The notes beneath the pieces were generated by a model. It searched no databases. It worked only from the letters and a program-made list of their open reading frames with translations, and was not told the DNA's origin. A DNA stretch of 64,000 nucleotides, taken from contig NZ_JASLGE010000074.1 of assembly GCF_030150285.1 (NCBI RefSeq), positions 26,771-90,770 on the forward strand. The letters are read 5' to 3'. The number at the start of each line of letters is the position of its first letter. Position 1 is the stretch's first letter. Both the position numbers and the translations under genes were made by a program. Source of the DNA: Pseudomonas sp. GTDB lineage: Bacteria > Pseudomonadota > Gammaproteobacteria > Pseudomonadales > Pseudomonadaceae. Below, piece after piece: positions 25,747 to 34,392 of the stretch.

Positions 25747-26828
25747 TTACAACACCGGTGTTGATTGATCCGTACTCCATTGCCATAACGTTGTGCCGTA
25801 GTCGCTAGCCTCTATTGCGGGGAAGCGAGTGCCCTTCTGAAAATAGCGACGAGAATTGAGTCGGGCCGGGGTGAACCACCAGCCAGATTTCGGGCAGGAC
25901 TGTCCTGCCGCAATTCCGGCATTAGTTGCAGGATCGCGTAGGGCTTTTGTATCAGTTAGATGTTTGGTTTTGTTGGCTCGGTACCAAGCAACCAAGTCCT
26001 TGGGGTAATAGAGGTATTTGTGAAGGCTGCTGTCATCCTCTATGCCTAGAAGAACAACGGCAGCTCCCGCTTCAAAGCTCCAGTAACCAAAGTATCCACC
26101 CTCTGCTTTATGGCTGTCGTGCCACGCACAACCCGCGAGGTCTTTATACCAATGCTTGAGGTAAGTATTTAGCTCTTGGAGCCTTGCTTCGTCGGATAGC
26201 TCTGTCAAAGCATAGAATAACGCCCGGTATGGTTTGCTGCAACACAGGTAGTCGCTTTGATAGCGTTCCTCAGGCCCCACTCCATAACACATGAACTCTT
26301 CGAAAAGCGTATCCATGCCGCCACTTTCTTTACTGACACCATCTAGCAGAGCGGCGATTCTTGGTAGCAGATCCTTTCTGTGTAATAGAAAACAGAGGCC
26401 GATGATTTGCATTAGGGTCGCGTAGTCATCAGTAATTGCTAAATCAAATGCAGGTTGGTTGTAGTCCTCATGATATTTCCAAAGGAAGTTTGCATAACGC
26501 TCGTAATTGGCAATAATTCCTCCGATTTTTTTTGTAAGATATCTGCACTCACGCCAGCAGTGTAGTCCAGCATCAATAGATTGAATTTGTCAGTGGCGAT
26601 GCCTTGCGCAAAGAAAATCCTTTCCTTTGGTTCAGTTTTTGAAGAAGCCAGACTTGCCTCAAGTCCGTCGTCATCGTCAATTATTTGGTTGTGAACCTTG
26701 GTGGCTAATTTGTAATATTTTTCTGATAAAAATTGTTGTCTTCTAGTCAAGTGAAAGCTCATGAACTTAACCTGCTTTGCTTCTGGCTTTAGGGGGGGTT
26801 CCAGCGCGATTGTTAACAACCTGTTCAA
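25747..26828 (-). pseudogene. PoNi-type immunity gene (DUF1910-DUF1911), frameshifted at an A8 run
   Basis: The upstream segment (26828 to about 26530) gives the DUF1910 part; the downstream segment (to 25747) gives DUF1911, with YFGYWSFEAGAAVVLLGI and WHDSHKAEG. They are in different frames. At the run of eight A (minus strand, T8 at 26526-26533) one extra A would join them seamlessly: the restored frame reads ...GIIANYERYANFLWKYHEDY...ITDDYATLMQIIG. The product would neutralise the neighbouring PoNe DNase. The C-terminal ~50 residues (CPKSGWWFTP...) are not part of PoNi and recur in the gene at 28532-29710. Confidence 0.8.
25764..25897 (-). repeat. Direct repeat copy A (encodes the GWW C-terminal module)
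   Basis: This stretch matches 28549-28682 over 134 bases with no gaps and about 25 differences by hand count. Both copies encode the C-terminal end of their genes, with CPKSGWWFTPA, LNSRRY, FPAIE, SDYGTT and WQWS in common. The two copies have the same orientation and bracket the PoNi, PoNe and small membrane genes. Confidence 0.8.
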
Positions 26829-26841
26829 TTTGGTTGTCGGT

Positions 26842-28287
26842 CTATTCTCTTGTTATTTCGTGTGCGGAATGAGTTGATGAATTAATTTTTGAACTCGAAC
26901 TGTGCAGGATAAGTGCTTCGGCGTGCGCCATTGCGTGAGGAATGGAGAATAGAAATACATGCCGGGAATATCCATTTATTCCTGCCTTTATTAAGCGCGG
27001 GAAATCTGTTGATCCGGGGCCAATTGCTTTAGAAAGACGATTTTTTATCCACTCATGACTCATTTGAGTAACGTTACCGTTCCGCTGCCGTGGAGACGTA
27101 GGTGTTGAGTGGCCTTTACCACGGGAATGCCCACCGCCTTTACCTGATACAGGTCCACCTGTACTCGCATCACTTCCAGTTTTATCCCCCGCCTCACCGA
27201 GCAACGCCCTCAATGATTTGGTGGGATCGAAACTGGCCTTGGCTTCAATGATGGCGTACGGCTTACGGCCATTGGACTTCCACACCGCGTCAATCCCCCG
27301 TCCCCTGGGAATGCAGGGCCACAGTTGCACCATACGATGCTGATCATTCAGCTTGGCCAGGTTTTTCGCGCCTACATCGTGAGACGCCTGGCCTTTGCCC
27401 CAGCCCTTGACGTGCTGGCAATGGTAGTCGGCCATATGTTCACCTAGCACCCCGAGCAATTTGTTGCTGAGCGTCTTGAAGCGGGCCGTTCGCTGGGTAT
27501 GAGCATTGGGTTGATTTGAATGTACGTCGTTGCTGGCGTCCCGCCGAGCATTGCGGCCCTCACCGTTCGGGCTGTTGGGTTTACTGTCAGGGGTTCGGGT
27601 GGAGAGCGTGCTTCTGACCGGTGCTTCGGCACTGGTTTTTCGGCCTTGCCCGAGCCAGCCATCCACTTCTTTTTTGAACCTTGCAAACTGCTTATCCAGG
27701 CTGTTGCGGATGCGGTTGACTTGGGCACGCATTTGCGGGGAGAGCTGATTGATTAGGCGCGGGTTATTGAGGATTTCGTCGAGCTTTTTGCGCAACGGCC
27801 CCAGGTCCATTACCTGTCGAAGCAGTTTTTCTGGATCGCCGGAGTAGAAACGGCGGATCATGGCCAGCAAATCATCGACGTTTGCCGTGCCACTTTTGAC
27901 TGCGCGCAACGAGCGTTTGGCGGCATCACCACCGCCGGGGATTACGCCGATTAAAGCGGTAATGAGATTAAACCAACCAGCGGCTCCGTCGGGCTCATTC
28001 GATACTTCGACCAGGCCTTTGACGATATCACGTGCATCCACGATTTGGCCCAGCACCGGGACACCGGGGGTTCCCGCGAACTGGGCAATGATCTGGTCGG
28101 TTAATACGCCCAACAAAAAATCATATCTGGCAATACGGCTCGGGGTTTTGCTGTTGTACGAGGCTATGCCCAGCCTACGGCGGCGCTTGTTGACTGCGCC
28201 CTGGGTAACCTTGATCAGTTTGGCGATCTGCGCGTCAAGTTGGGTGCCCAAGAGGGCGTCGAACTTGTATAAATTCATCAGCATCAC
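26842..28287 (-). CDS. PoNe-type DNase T6SS effector
   Basis: Predicted antibacterial DNA-degrading effector, 481 aa from a GTG start. Residues ~5-40 form an HTH-like module (LGTQLDAQIAKLIKVTQ, RRRRLGIASY). A hydrophobic Gly/Ala-rich region follows (about 85-130), then an Arg/Ser/Thr linker. The C-terminal domain has the PD-(D/E)xK nuclease pattern RGIDAVW (Asp about 333) and IIEAK (Glu-Ala-Lys about 348-350), as in the PoNe family. The paired DUF1910/1911 immunity gene immediately downstream supports the call. It is encoded in the VgrG-linked cargo block, so delivery by that VgrG is inferred. Confidence 0.85.
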   Translation of the reverse strand: MMLMNLYKFDALLGTQLDAQIAKLIKVTQGAVNKRRRRLGIASYNSKTPSRIARYDFLLGVLTDQIIAQFAGTPGVPVLGQIVDARDIVKGLVEVSNEPDGAAGWFNLITALIGVIPGGGDAAKRSLRAVKSGTANVDDLLAMIRRFYSGDPEKLLRQVMDLGPLRKKLDEILNNPRLINQLSPQMRAQVNRIRNSLDKQFARFKKEVDGWLGQGRKTSAEAPVRSTLSTRTPDSKPNSPNGEGRNARRDASNDVHSNQPNAHTQRTARFKTLSNKLLGVLGEHMADYHCQHVKGWGKGQASHDVGAKNLAKLNDQHRMVQLWPCIPRGRGIDAVWKSNGRKPYAIIEAKASFDPTKSLRALLGEAGDKTGSDASTGGPVSGKGGGHSRGKGHSTPTSPRQRNGNVTQMSHEWIKNRLSKAIGPGSTDFPRLIKAGINGYSRHVFLFSIPHAMAHAEALILHSSSSKINSSTHSAHEITRE

Positions 28288-28288
28288 A

Positions 28289-28498
28289 TCAGTCGCTGAC
28301 GGCGGCTTGTAGCCAAGGCCATTTGCAGAACAACGGGGGGGAGGCGGGTGGCAGGCAATTCACCAGGACCTTTGCCAAAATTACCAATAACAGTAGCGCG
28401 AGCGCCGAAAACATCAGGTAGTGGCGCAGGAGCAGGTGCTCGTTGGAGGGCTTTTTCGAGTTGAAGTGAATAGGGCTGTTCATTGGCGAATTTCGCAT
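28289..28498 (-). CDS. 69-residue membrane mini-protein preceding the PoNe effector
   Basis: The frame from the ATG at 28498 (or the ATG at 28483) encodes a polar start, one strong helix YLMFSALALLLLVILAKVLV (about 29-48) and a short tail. The stop is one base before the effector GTG, so translation would be coupled. A competing overlapping frame from 28520 (MKQLPKDDAKFANEQ) is open to 28284 but has no hydrophobic segment and a weaker ribosome binding site. I prefer the membrane frame. Function unknown; effector chaperone or inner-membrane immunity are possible. Confidence 0.5.
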   Translation of the reverse strand: MRNSPMNSPIHFNSKKPSNEHLLLRHYLMFSALALLLLVILAKVLVNCLPPASPPLFCKWPWLQAAVSD

Positions 28499-28531
28499 CG
28501 TCCTTAGGTAATTGCTTCATGCTTTGGGCGA

Positions 28532-29710
28532 CTACAGCGTGGGTCCAGATTGATCCGGGCTCCATTGCCAGAAGGTTGTGCCGTAGTCGCTGCCCTCTAT
28601 TGCCGGAAAGGTGACACCTTGTTGAACATAGCGGCGGGAGTTGAGTTGGGCGGGGGTGAACCACCAACCGGATTTCGGGCAGAGTTCGCCGGCAGCCTTG
28701 CGTAAGACAGGTTCGTGAGGTGCGGGTTGAGATTTTTGTAACGCGGCGGCTTTTGCAACGCTATCCATGCTCGGTACAGGGACGCCGCTGACCATGGTGG
28801 GGTCTTGGTAACTGTCCAGGATTGGTAAGCCAATGGTTCGTGCCTGCTCCTCAAGTTCAAAGCGGTATAGCAAGGCACCCATCAGTGAATCCGCATATTC
28901 GGCTCGGGTAGCTTCGTTGGGATGGCTGGCACCGCTGAGGCTGGCGGAGGTTCGTATTATGATATCCAAGCTGTCAAGTAAGGTAGATCCTGTTGTTCGG
29001 CTGCCGAGGGTATAACTGAATTCCAACAGCATATTGTCCGCGTACCACTGCCAGATAAAACCCTCCTTAAGGTTTTGCCAGTCCTTCCATGTAAGTCGGT
29101 AGTCAGCGTCCGCTAGAAAAGGGGAGATAAGCTTCATGTTGTTAATGCTGGGTTGCCGTAAGTAACCATCTTGGAAACTAAAGCTTGCCTGACCTATTAA
29201 ACGTGGATCGCTCTGCAAAATAAATCGCTTCCAACCCGCTGCCTGAATACTGGCTTGAAGGTTTGATACCAGTCCATAGACTTTCCGGTCATAGGCTTCA
29301 ATCTCGGGATCTAAAGGGCTTCTGAAGATCAGGGCGCTGGGCAACTTGATCTGCATGTTGACTTCGTCGATACCGTAATTGTCGCGGGCATTGTCATAAA
29401 AAAGTACTGAGGAAGCGGGGGGGAAGAGTAGACCAAATTGAGGATGGCTCAGACGGAATTGAGCATTTCTAGCGGTGTAAAAAAGTACGCTGCTAACACC
29501 AGAGCTTTTGATAGAGAAGCTGGAGTGTTGAATGACCGTGTCGCCTTTCTCGCCCAAGTTGAACTCAAGTGCGTGAACGTTCATTAATGGGCTCCGATTT
29601 ATGGTTGTGGAGTAATTTGAAGGTGCATGGCCGATAAAAATTCGAACCAGGATCAATAGAGTGATTAGCAAGCCTCCCCCGAGTAACCAAAAGCCAGTGC
29701 GGCGGCGCAT
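28532..29710 (-). CDS. Membrane-anchored periplasmic protein, probable T6SS immunity protein
   Basis: The protein is 392 aa. There is a single N-terminal helix (about 5-25, GFWLLGGGLLITLLILVRIFI) and then a ~320-residue periplasmic domain that I do not recognise, ending with the CPKSGWWFTPAQLNSRRY...WQWSPDQ module. The start is two bases after the stop of the DUF2515-like gene, so the two are coexpressed. A periplasm-facing anchored protein directly after a candidate effector is the usual arrangement for an immunity protein to a cell-envelope toxin. The C-terminal module is shared with the PoNi gene. Confidence 0.65.
   Translation of the reverse strand: MRRRTGFWLLGGGLLITLLILVRIFIGHAPSNYSTTINRSPLMNVHALEFNLGEKGDTVIQHSSFSIKSSGVSSVLFYTARNAQFRLSHPQFGLLFPPASSVLFYDNARDNYGIDEVNMQIKLPSALIFRSPLDPEIEAYDRKVYGLVSNLQASIQAAGWKRFILQSDPRLIGQASFSFQDGYLRQPSINNMKLISPFLADADYRLTWKDWQNLKEGFIWQWYADNMLLEFSYTLGSRTTGSTLLDSLDIIIRTSASLSGASHPNEATRAEYADSLMGALLYRFELEEQARTIGLPILDSYQDPTMVSGVPVPSMDSVAKAAALQKSQPAPHEPVLRKAAGELCPKSGWWFTPAQLNSRRYVQQGVTFPAIEGSDYGTTFWQWSPDQSGPTL
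28549..28682 (-). repeat. Direct repeat copy B (encodes the GWW C-terminal module)
   Basis: Partner of 25764-25897, gap-free over 134 bases and roughly four-fifths identical by hand count. It forms the 3' end of the 392-residue membrane protein gene. Confidence 0.8.
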
Positions 29711-29712
29711 GG

Positions 29713-30903
29713 TCAGGACTCCTTCCAGGCTGAAATTACCTGCATTTGCTGAATCATGTACGGACGAAACTGGCCTTCAAAGTCACGGCCTTGCGTCATT
29801 AACTTATGGTATTGGGCTAGGATCTCTTTTACATACGTCATCCGGTCCTCCGGTTTGTAGAGCTTGCCGTGCTCCAGTTCCATGGTGACAGTGACGTCTT
29901 TTTCGGTAAGGCCGGAAGGCTCCAGTTCTCGCACTTCAATTTCGCGGGTAATCAAGGGTGCAGCGTTAAATACCAGCGAAGGATCCTTGGCTCCGAGCAT
30001 GTTCCATAAACGCCTTCCTAAATCGTTGTTGTCGATGGCAAATTTGAATTCAGGATGGTCGTAAACCATCGCTTGTAAGTGGTGATTTTGCTCATGCTGC
30101 AGAAATAACTCGGCGCTTTTGAAAGCTACCCGCTCCTTAAGTTTTTGTAGGCCAGAGCTTTTTAAAATTTCATATTTTTCTATTTGGCGAAACCCATTTT
30201 TCAAATCCTCCGTCGCCTTGCACTGCTTCATCTCCACCAACGCACCTTTGCCGTCAGTCAGGTTCATCTGCCAATTGAGTTTCCGGATATCCAACACCCG
30301 CATTTTCCTTTCAAGGTCATTGCGCAAGGCGGTGTTCTCCCCCATGGACCACGGCATTGTCTTCATTTTTTCAAGGATCACCGGGTCGTAGGTGGTTACA
30401 TCCCGGCAGTCGACATCGCGGAAGAACACGTCACTGCCAAACTTTCGCCAATAGAGCATCCATGGAGTGATTTCAAGAAAGACCCAAAAATTACCTTTTA
30501 ATAGATAGTAATAAGTGACACGAGACATGAGCCTGACTTGCCCCACCACTTCATCAAATTTGCTTTCAGCAAACTCAATACCGTCTACCACTTGCTTCGC
30601 AGCAAACGCCGCCAGCCCGGCCCAATAGAAACGGCCTTGGTGTTCAGTGCCTTCATCCTCCAAAAACAGTTGCGCATAATTGCCAGCAGTTCGTTTGGCG
30701 CGCCTCAAAACCTTGGGGATCAGGACATTGTTTTCCGCGAGCAATGTGATGCTCTCCGCTTGAACGAGAGACCATAAATCGCAGCAAGTCGCTACAGCGT
30801 CTTCGGTCGCGCCGAGTTCCGCGCGGGTGTGAGCCTGTTTCAGGGCTCTACCTTTAACGTAGGTAACACCTTCTTCTGTGTCGACAATCCTGGATGCGCT
30901 CAT
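29713..30903 (-). CDS. DUF2515-like protein, candidate VgrG cargo effector
   Basis: The protein is 396 aa from the ATG at 30903 (GGAG seven bases upstream; a GTG lies just before). It resembles DUF2515-family proteins in length and in segments such as YYYLLKGNFWVFLEITPWMLYW and ELFLQHEQNHHLQAMVYDHP. The latter contains HEQNH, which fits the HExxH metal-site pattern, but whether it binds metal is untested. It is the first gene after vgrG in the operon and is followed by a membrane-anchored candidate immunity gene, so a T6SS effector role is a reasonable inference. Confidence 0.6.
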   Translation of the reverse strand: MSASRIVDTEEGVTYVKGRALKQAHTRAELGATEDAVATCCDLWSLVQAESITLLAENNVLIPKVLRRAKRTAGNYAQLFLEDEGTEHQGRFYWAGLAAFAAKQVVDGIEFAESKFDEVVGQVRLMSRVTYYYLLKGNFWVFLEITPWMLYWRKFGSDVFFRDVDCRDVTTYDPVILEKMKTMPWSMGENTALRNDLERKMRVLDIRKLNWQMNLTDGKGALVEMKQCKATEDLKNGFRQIEKYEILKSSGLQKLKERVAFKSAELFLQHEQNHHLQAMVYDHPEFKFAIDNNDLGRRLWNMLGAKDPSLVFNAAPLITREIEVRELEPSGLTEKDVTVTMELEHGKLYKPEDRMTYVKEILAQYHKLMTQGRDFEGQFRPYMIQQMQVISAWKES

Positions 30904-30925
30904 CACCTATCTCCGTGGTTACTGC

Positions 30926-33610
30926 TCAAAAAGAGTCGCCTTCGACCTTGATTTGTGGGTAGGTCATATGCAGCTGGGCCGGCTCTGGTTGAGCGGCAAA
31001 GTGTCGACGGGTTTGAGCCGTCGCATCGCTGATCGCTCTACTGCGAAGGTCGCCTGCGCGGATATCAAGGATTTGATCGATTTCAGGTAAGGGAACACCG
31101 GCAGCGTCTTTCAGAATAAAAGCGAGTTCGGTGGCACCTTGGCTCTGTGACATGACGTCGAGGTTGAGCGTGTGTTTGGCACCCCCCAGCAGCGGATGCT
31201 CACTGCCTTTGACGCGAAATAGCCCCGGACAGGCAAACGTAATGTCGCCACCTTGCAAGGTAATACTCGACGAACCGGCTTGTAGGACGACTCTGGTCTT
31301 GGCGATCAAGTCGATCCTGCCGGCGGTCGCGGTAAAGGTCGCGGCCTGATCGGCCAGCAACTCCATACGGTCTGTATGTGCCTGCAGGCTTACCGCTCCC
31401 TTTTCTGCGATCACCTTGGCACCGCCTTTGGCGGTGTACCACCGCAGGTTGCCACCGCTGACCCCAGCTAGAGTATGAGCGGCGGTCAACTGCAGGTCCT
31501 GTTGGCTGGTCAGTTGTATTTGCTGCCCGGCATACGCATGGCTGCTGGCTGGGGTGGCAATCGTCAGATGGTCTGGCGTCTCCAGCACCATGTGCGGTGC
31601 GCTGAAGCGCTCCACGGCTTGTTCAGTGTCGGGTTGAATGGCGCTTTGCCCATTGACCTGATCGGGATAGTGCGCGTCTTTACGTGGGTTCAGCGCATTG
31701 GCCAGTTCTTCTTGCGCAGCGTGGGTGGCCATGTGCCCTGCTTGTGCCTGTTGCGCGGCTTGGCTCAACCGTTCGGCGGTGGCCACGGCGCCGTAGAGTT
31801 GGTCGAGTGCCGCGTTCATCTGCATCTGCGTGGCCTGTGCGCCCGTTTGAAGGCTGGCGGACAGGAGCAACCCTTCAGCCGCTCGGACTTGCCCCCAGCC
31901 TTCGGTCGTCTGGGTGAATCCGAGCCCCTGATACGCGCTGCGTTTTTTGCCGTCACTGGCAATGGCATACCCCAGTGTCAGCGCGCTGCGCGCTGTTTGG
32001 TTAGCGAGTTGTTGGCGCAATTGACCTTGGGCGTCATCCAATTGCCAATGGCTGGCGGATTGGCCGCCCAGGGTAAACGTCTGTACCCCGCTGATCGTGC
32101 CAGGATGGTTAGCGGGTGCATCAATACCGGCACTGAACGGGGTAACGGCCTCGCCGTTGTAGACCTGAGCGATGACCACAGGCTGGTCAATGTCGGCATG
32201 GGCGTAGCTGATCACCACCTCACTGCCGATGCGCGGCGTGAAATTCTGGCCGAAGTGCGCACCGGCCAGCGCTTCAGCGACGCGAACCCATGCCCCTGAC
32301 GTTTCGTTGCCAGGGGCATGCGCGCCGTCTTGCAAGCCGCCTGCTAAGGGGCGTTCACCTCGCTGCCAAAAAAATTGCACGCGCACCTGGTGATCTCTGT
32401 TGCTGGTGATGCTGTGTTGCTCGGCCCCCACCACGGTGGCGGTTTGCACGCCGGGAGCCTGCGGGCGCGCTAGTCGGATCGGGACGAGCGGGACGTTCGG
32501 TGCATTGGCGTGGAAGTCATTGGCATAGGTGCCGTGTTCAGCGCTGGGCTGCCCCAGCCGAGTGGCGAAAGACAGGCCGAGATTATTCGTTGCCACATGC
32601 CTGATTCGTCGACAGACCAGTGGAATTGGGCCCAGTTCCGGGTGTTGATCCAAGGTGTAGCGAATACCCGGATGTAACGAGCGCGTAGCGCTTTCACCCT
32701 GGTAGCTATGGGTGTCCAGGCGATGTGAGCTCAAACGATGGCTGGCAGCCTGGCGTGCTTGGTCCGATGTCGCGAAACCGGTGCCAGGGGTTGCATCAAA
32801 TACTTCCAGTTCGGGCAATAGAGGCCCTTGCGCGCTAGCGCTTTTGACGCTGGCGCTCAACCCCTGTAGTTGCTCGGCGTTCCAAGCACAGGCCGTCGCA
32901 GTATTAGAGGTGATTCGGCGTTGCTCGCCCAGCCGACGGATACCATCATCCGCTTGCGCTGTGTCTTCACGGGTAAAGATCTGCACGCCACCGTCGGGCC
33001 ATTGGTAGTCACGGTCGACAATCACCAGCTTAGGGGCATTGTCCAAGCGTGGTTCGTGTTCAAAGTAATAACTCAAACCCTCTTCGGACAGCAGGCGGCA
33101 GACGAATTCATAGTCGGTCTCGCGGTACTGCGTGCATAGCGCACGTCTGGGCAATAGTTGGGTCACGCGCGCGTCCCACTGGGCTTGTGGATAGTCGGCA
33201 AAAATGCGCGTGACAATCTCCAACGCATCCAGATCCTGGAAGATCACAGTATTGCGGCGTCGTTTAAGCTGGCCCAGCCAACTCCCGACACGCAGACGGT
33301 AGCGTGCGATACCGCCGTCACTGCCGAGCTGTTCTGCGTTGATGACCACGCCTTGCCAACTGCGCGGCTGACCATCGATCTGCGCCAGTTGCAGGAGCAT
33401 CGCTGTGCCCGGTAAGGCCGTCACGTTCAATAGAGCGCAAGGGCTGATACAGTCGAGGGTAAAGGTCAGTTCTTCATTGATCGCTTCGCTGCCTTCCCAG
33501 CATTCCACTACCAAGGCGTCGGGTAGCACGGTTTGCAGGTGCAACAGGCGGTTGTGCTGCGAGAGCAACGAGGACCAATCGGTGGCGTCCATGTCTGCCG
33601 GTGAGAGCAT
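30926..33610 (-). CDS. vgrG: T6SS spike protein VgrG (TssI) with C-terminal adaptor-like extension
   Basis: VgrG trimers form the puncturing spike. The 894-aa protein has a gp27-like half (about 15-400) and a gp5 OB-fold/needle region (HQVRVQFFWQRGERP, then GAWVRVAEALAGAHFGQNF and GSEVVISYAHADIDQPVV). The DUF2345 region (about 640-820) comes next. The last ~60 residues (from FILKDAAGVPLPEIDQ) look like a transthyretin-like adaptor domain of the sort that docks effectors, probably the DUF2515-like protein encoded next. It lies 11 bases after tssL. Confidence 0.93.
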   Translation of the reverse strand: MLSPADMDATDWSSLLSQHNRLLHLQTVLPDALVVECWEGSEAINEELTFTLDCISPCALLNVTALPGTAMLLQLAQIDGQPRSWQGVVINAEQLGSDGGIARYRLRVGSWLGQLKRRRNTVIFQDLDALEIVTRIFADYPQAQWDARVTQLLPRRALCTQYRETDYEFVCRLLSEEGLSYYFEHEPRLDNAPKLVIVDRDYQWPDGGVQIFTREDTAQADDGIRRLGEQRRITSNTATACAWNAEQLQGLSASVKSASAQGPLLPELEVFDATPGTGFATSDQARQAASHRLSSHRLDTHSYQGESATRSLHPGIRYTLDQHPELGPIPLVCRRIRHVATNNLGLSFATRLGQPSAEHGTYANDFHANAPNVPLVPIRLARPQAPGVQTATVVGAEQHSITSNRDHQVRVQFFWQRGERPLAGGLQDGAHAPGNETSGAWVRVAEALAGAHFGQNFTPRIGSEVVISYAHADIDQPVVIAQVYNGEAVTPFSAGIDAPANHPGTISGVQTFTLGGQSASHWQLDDAQGQLRQQLANQTARSALTLGYAIASDGKKRSAYQGLGFTQTTEGWGQVRAAEGLLLSASLQTGAQATQMQMNAALDQLYGAVATAERLSQAAQQAQAGHMATHAAQEELANALNPRKDAHYPDQVNGQSAIQPDTEQAVERFSAPHMVLETPDHLTIATPASSHAYAGQQIQLTSQQDLQLTAAHTLAGVSGGNLRWYTAKGGAKVIAEKGAVSLQAHTDRMELLADQAATFTATAGRIDLIAKTRVVLQAGSSSITLQGGDITFACPGLFRVKGSEHPLLGGAKHTLNLDVMSQSQGATELAFILKDAAGVPLPEIDQILDIRAGDLRSRAISDATAQTRRHFAAQPEPAQLHMTYPQIKVEGDSF

Positions 33611-33621
33611 ATGTAGCTCCT

Positions 33622-34392
33622 TCAGGGTAGGGTAATGGTCAGGCTGGCCGTGCGTGTCGGAAGCTGAATCACGTTGTCGAGTAAGGCCATTTGCGTACGT
33701 GTGCCGGCGGAAAGCGTCAGGTTGAATGCGCTAAAACTGATGACTGCGACCACCCCCAGGACGACCGCCGGTGTCCATAACGGCACCTGTCTGCGCAGAA
33801 GATGGGTGATGCGGTCGGGTGAGGCCCAATGGGGGGCAAATGCGGTGCGTTTGCCTTTGAGAAATACCAATTCATCGCCCAAGCGTGCCGTGATGTAGCC
33901 CAGTTGCTCTGAGCCTTCTAGGCGGTATTTGCCCTGGAAGCCCAGTAACAGGCACACGTGGTAGACCTCCAGCGCCTGTAAACGAAGTGCGCCCTTACTG
34001 CGCAACTCTTCCAAACAGACGAAGAACTTGTCCCCCGCTAGCTGATCACCGAACAACGCCAACTGCAGCGGATTGAGCTCCCACTGATCACGGAAGGGGC
34101 AATCGGTCGTGCAAAGAATCAACTCGTCAATGGCTGCACAGAACGCGTATTTGGCGCCATGGACGTCTTCTTTTGCGATACCCACCGTTGTGGCGGCGTT
34201 TTCCATCTTGGCAAGGAAGTGCTTCACCTCAGCACTGAATGCCTGCAGGTCTTGCGGTACTTGGCGGCGTTGAATCAACAGCAGCAGATAGAAACCATCG
34301 GACATCAGGTCGATCAGGCTTTGTGGGGCGTTGCCTATGCGAGTGACAGGTTCGGCCGAAGCAGGCAGGTGAGGGGCACTGGTAGGGGTCAT
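33622..34392 (-). CDS. tssL: T6SS membrane-complex protein TssL (DotU/IcmH), without OmpA domain
   Basis: TssL is a tail-anchored inner-membrane protein that links TssM to the baseplate. The 256-aa protein has the cytoplasmic DotU domain (LGFQGKYRLEGSEQLG is the family hallmark) and a C-terminal membrane segment (about 207-228, LWTPAVVLGVVAVISFSAFNL). No C-terminal OmpA domain is present; the separate OmpA protein at 24350-25102 probably supplies cell-wall anchoring. The start overlaps the tssK stop (ATGA). Confidence 0.94.
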   Translation of the reverse strand: MTPTSAPHLPASAEPVTRIGNAPQSLIDLMSDGFYLLLLIQRRQVPQDLQAFSAEVKHFLAKMENAATTVGIAKEDVHGAKYAFCAAIDELILCTTDCPFRDQWELNPLQLALFGDQLAGDKFFVCLEELRSKGALRLQALEVYHVCLLLGFQGKYRLEGSEQLGYITARLGDELVFLKGKRTAFAPHWASPDRITHLLRRQVPLWTPAVVLGVVAVISFSAFNLTLSAGTRTQMALLDNVIQLPTRTASLTITLP

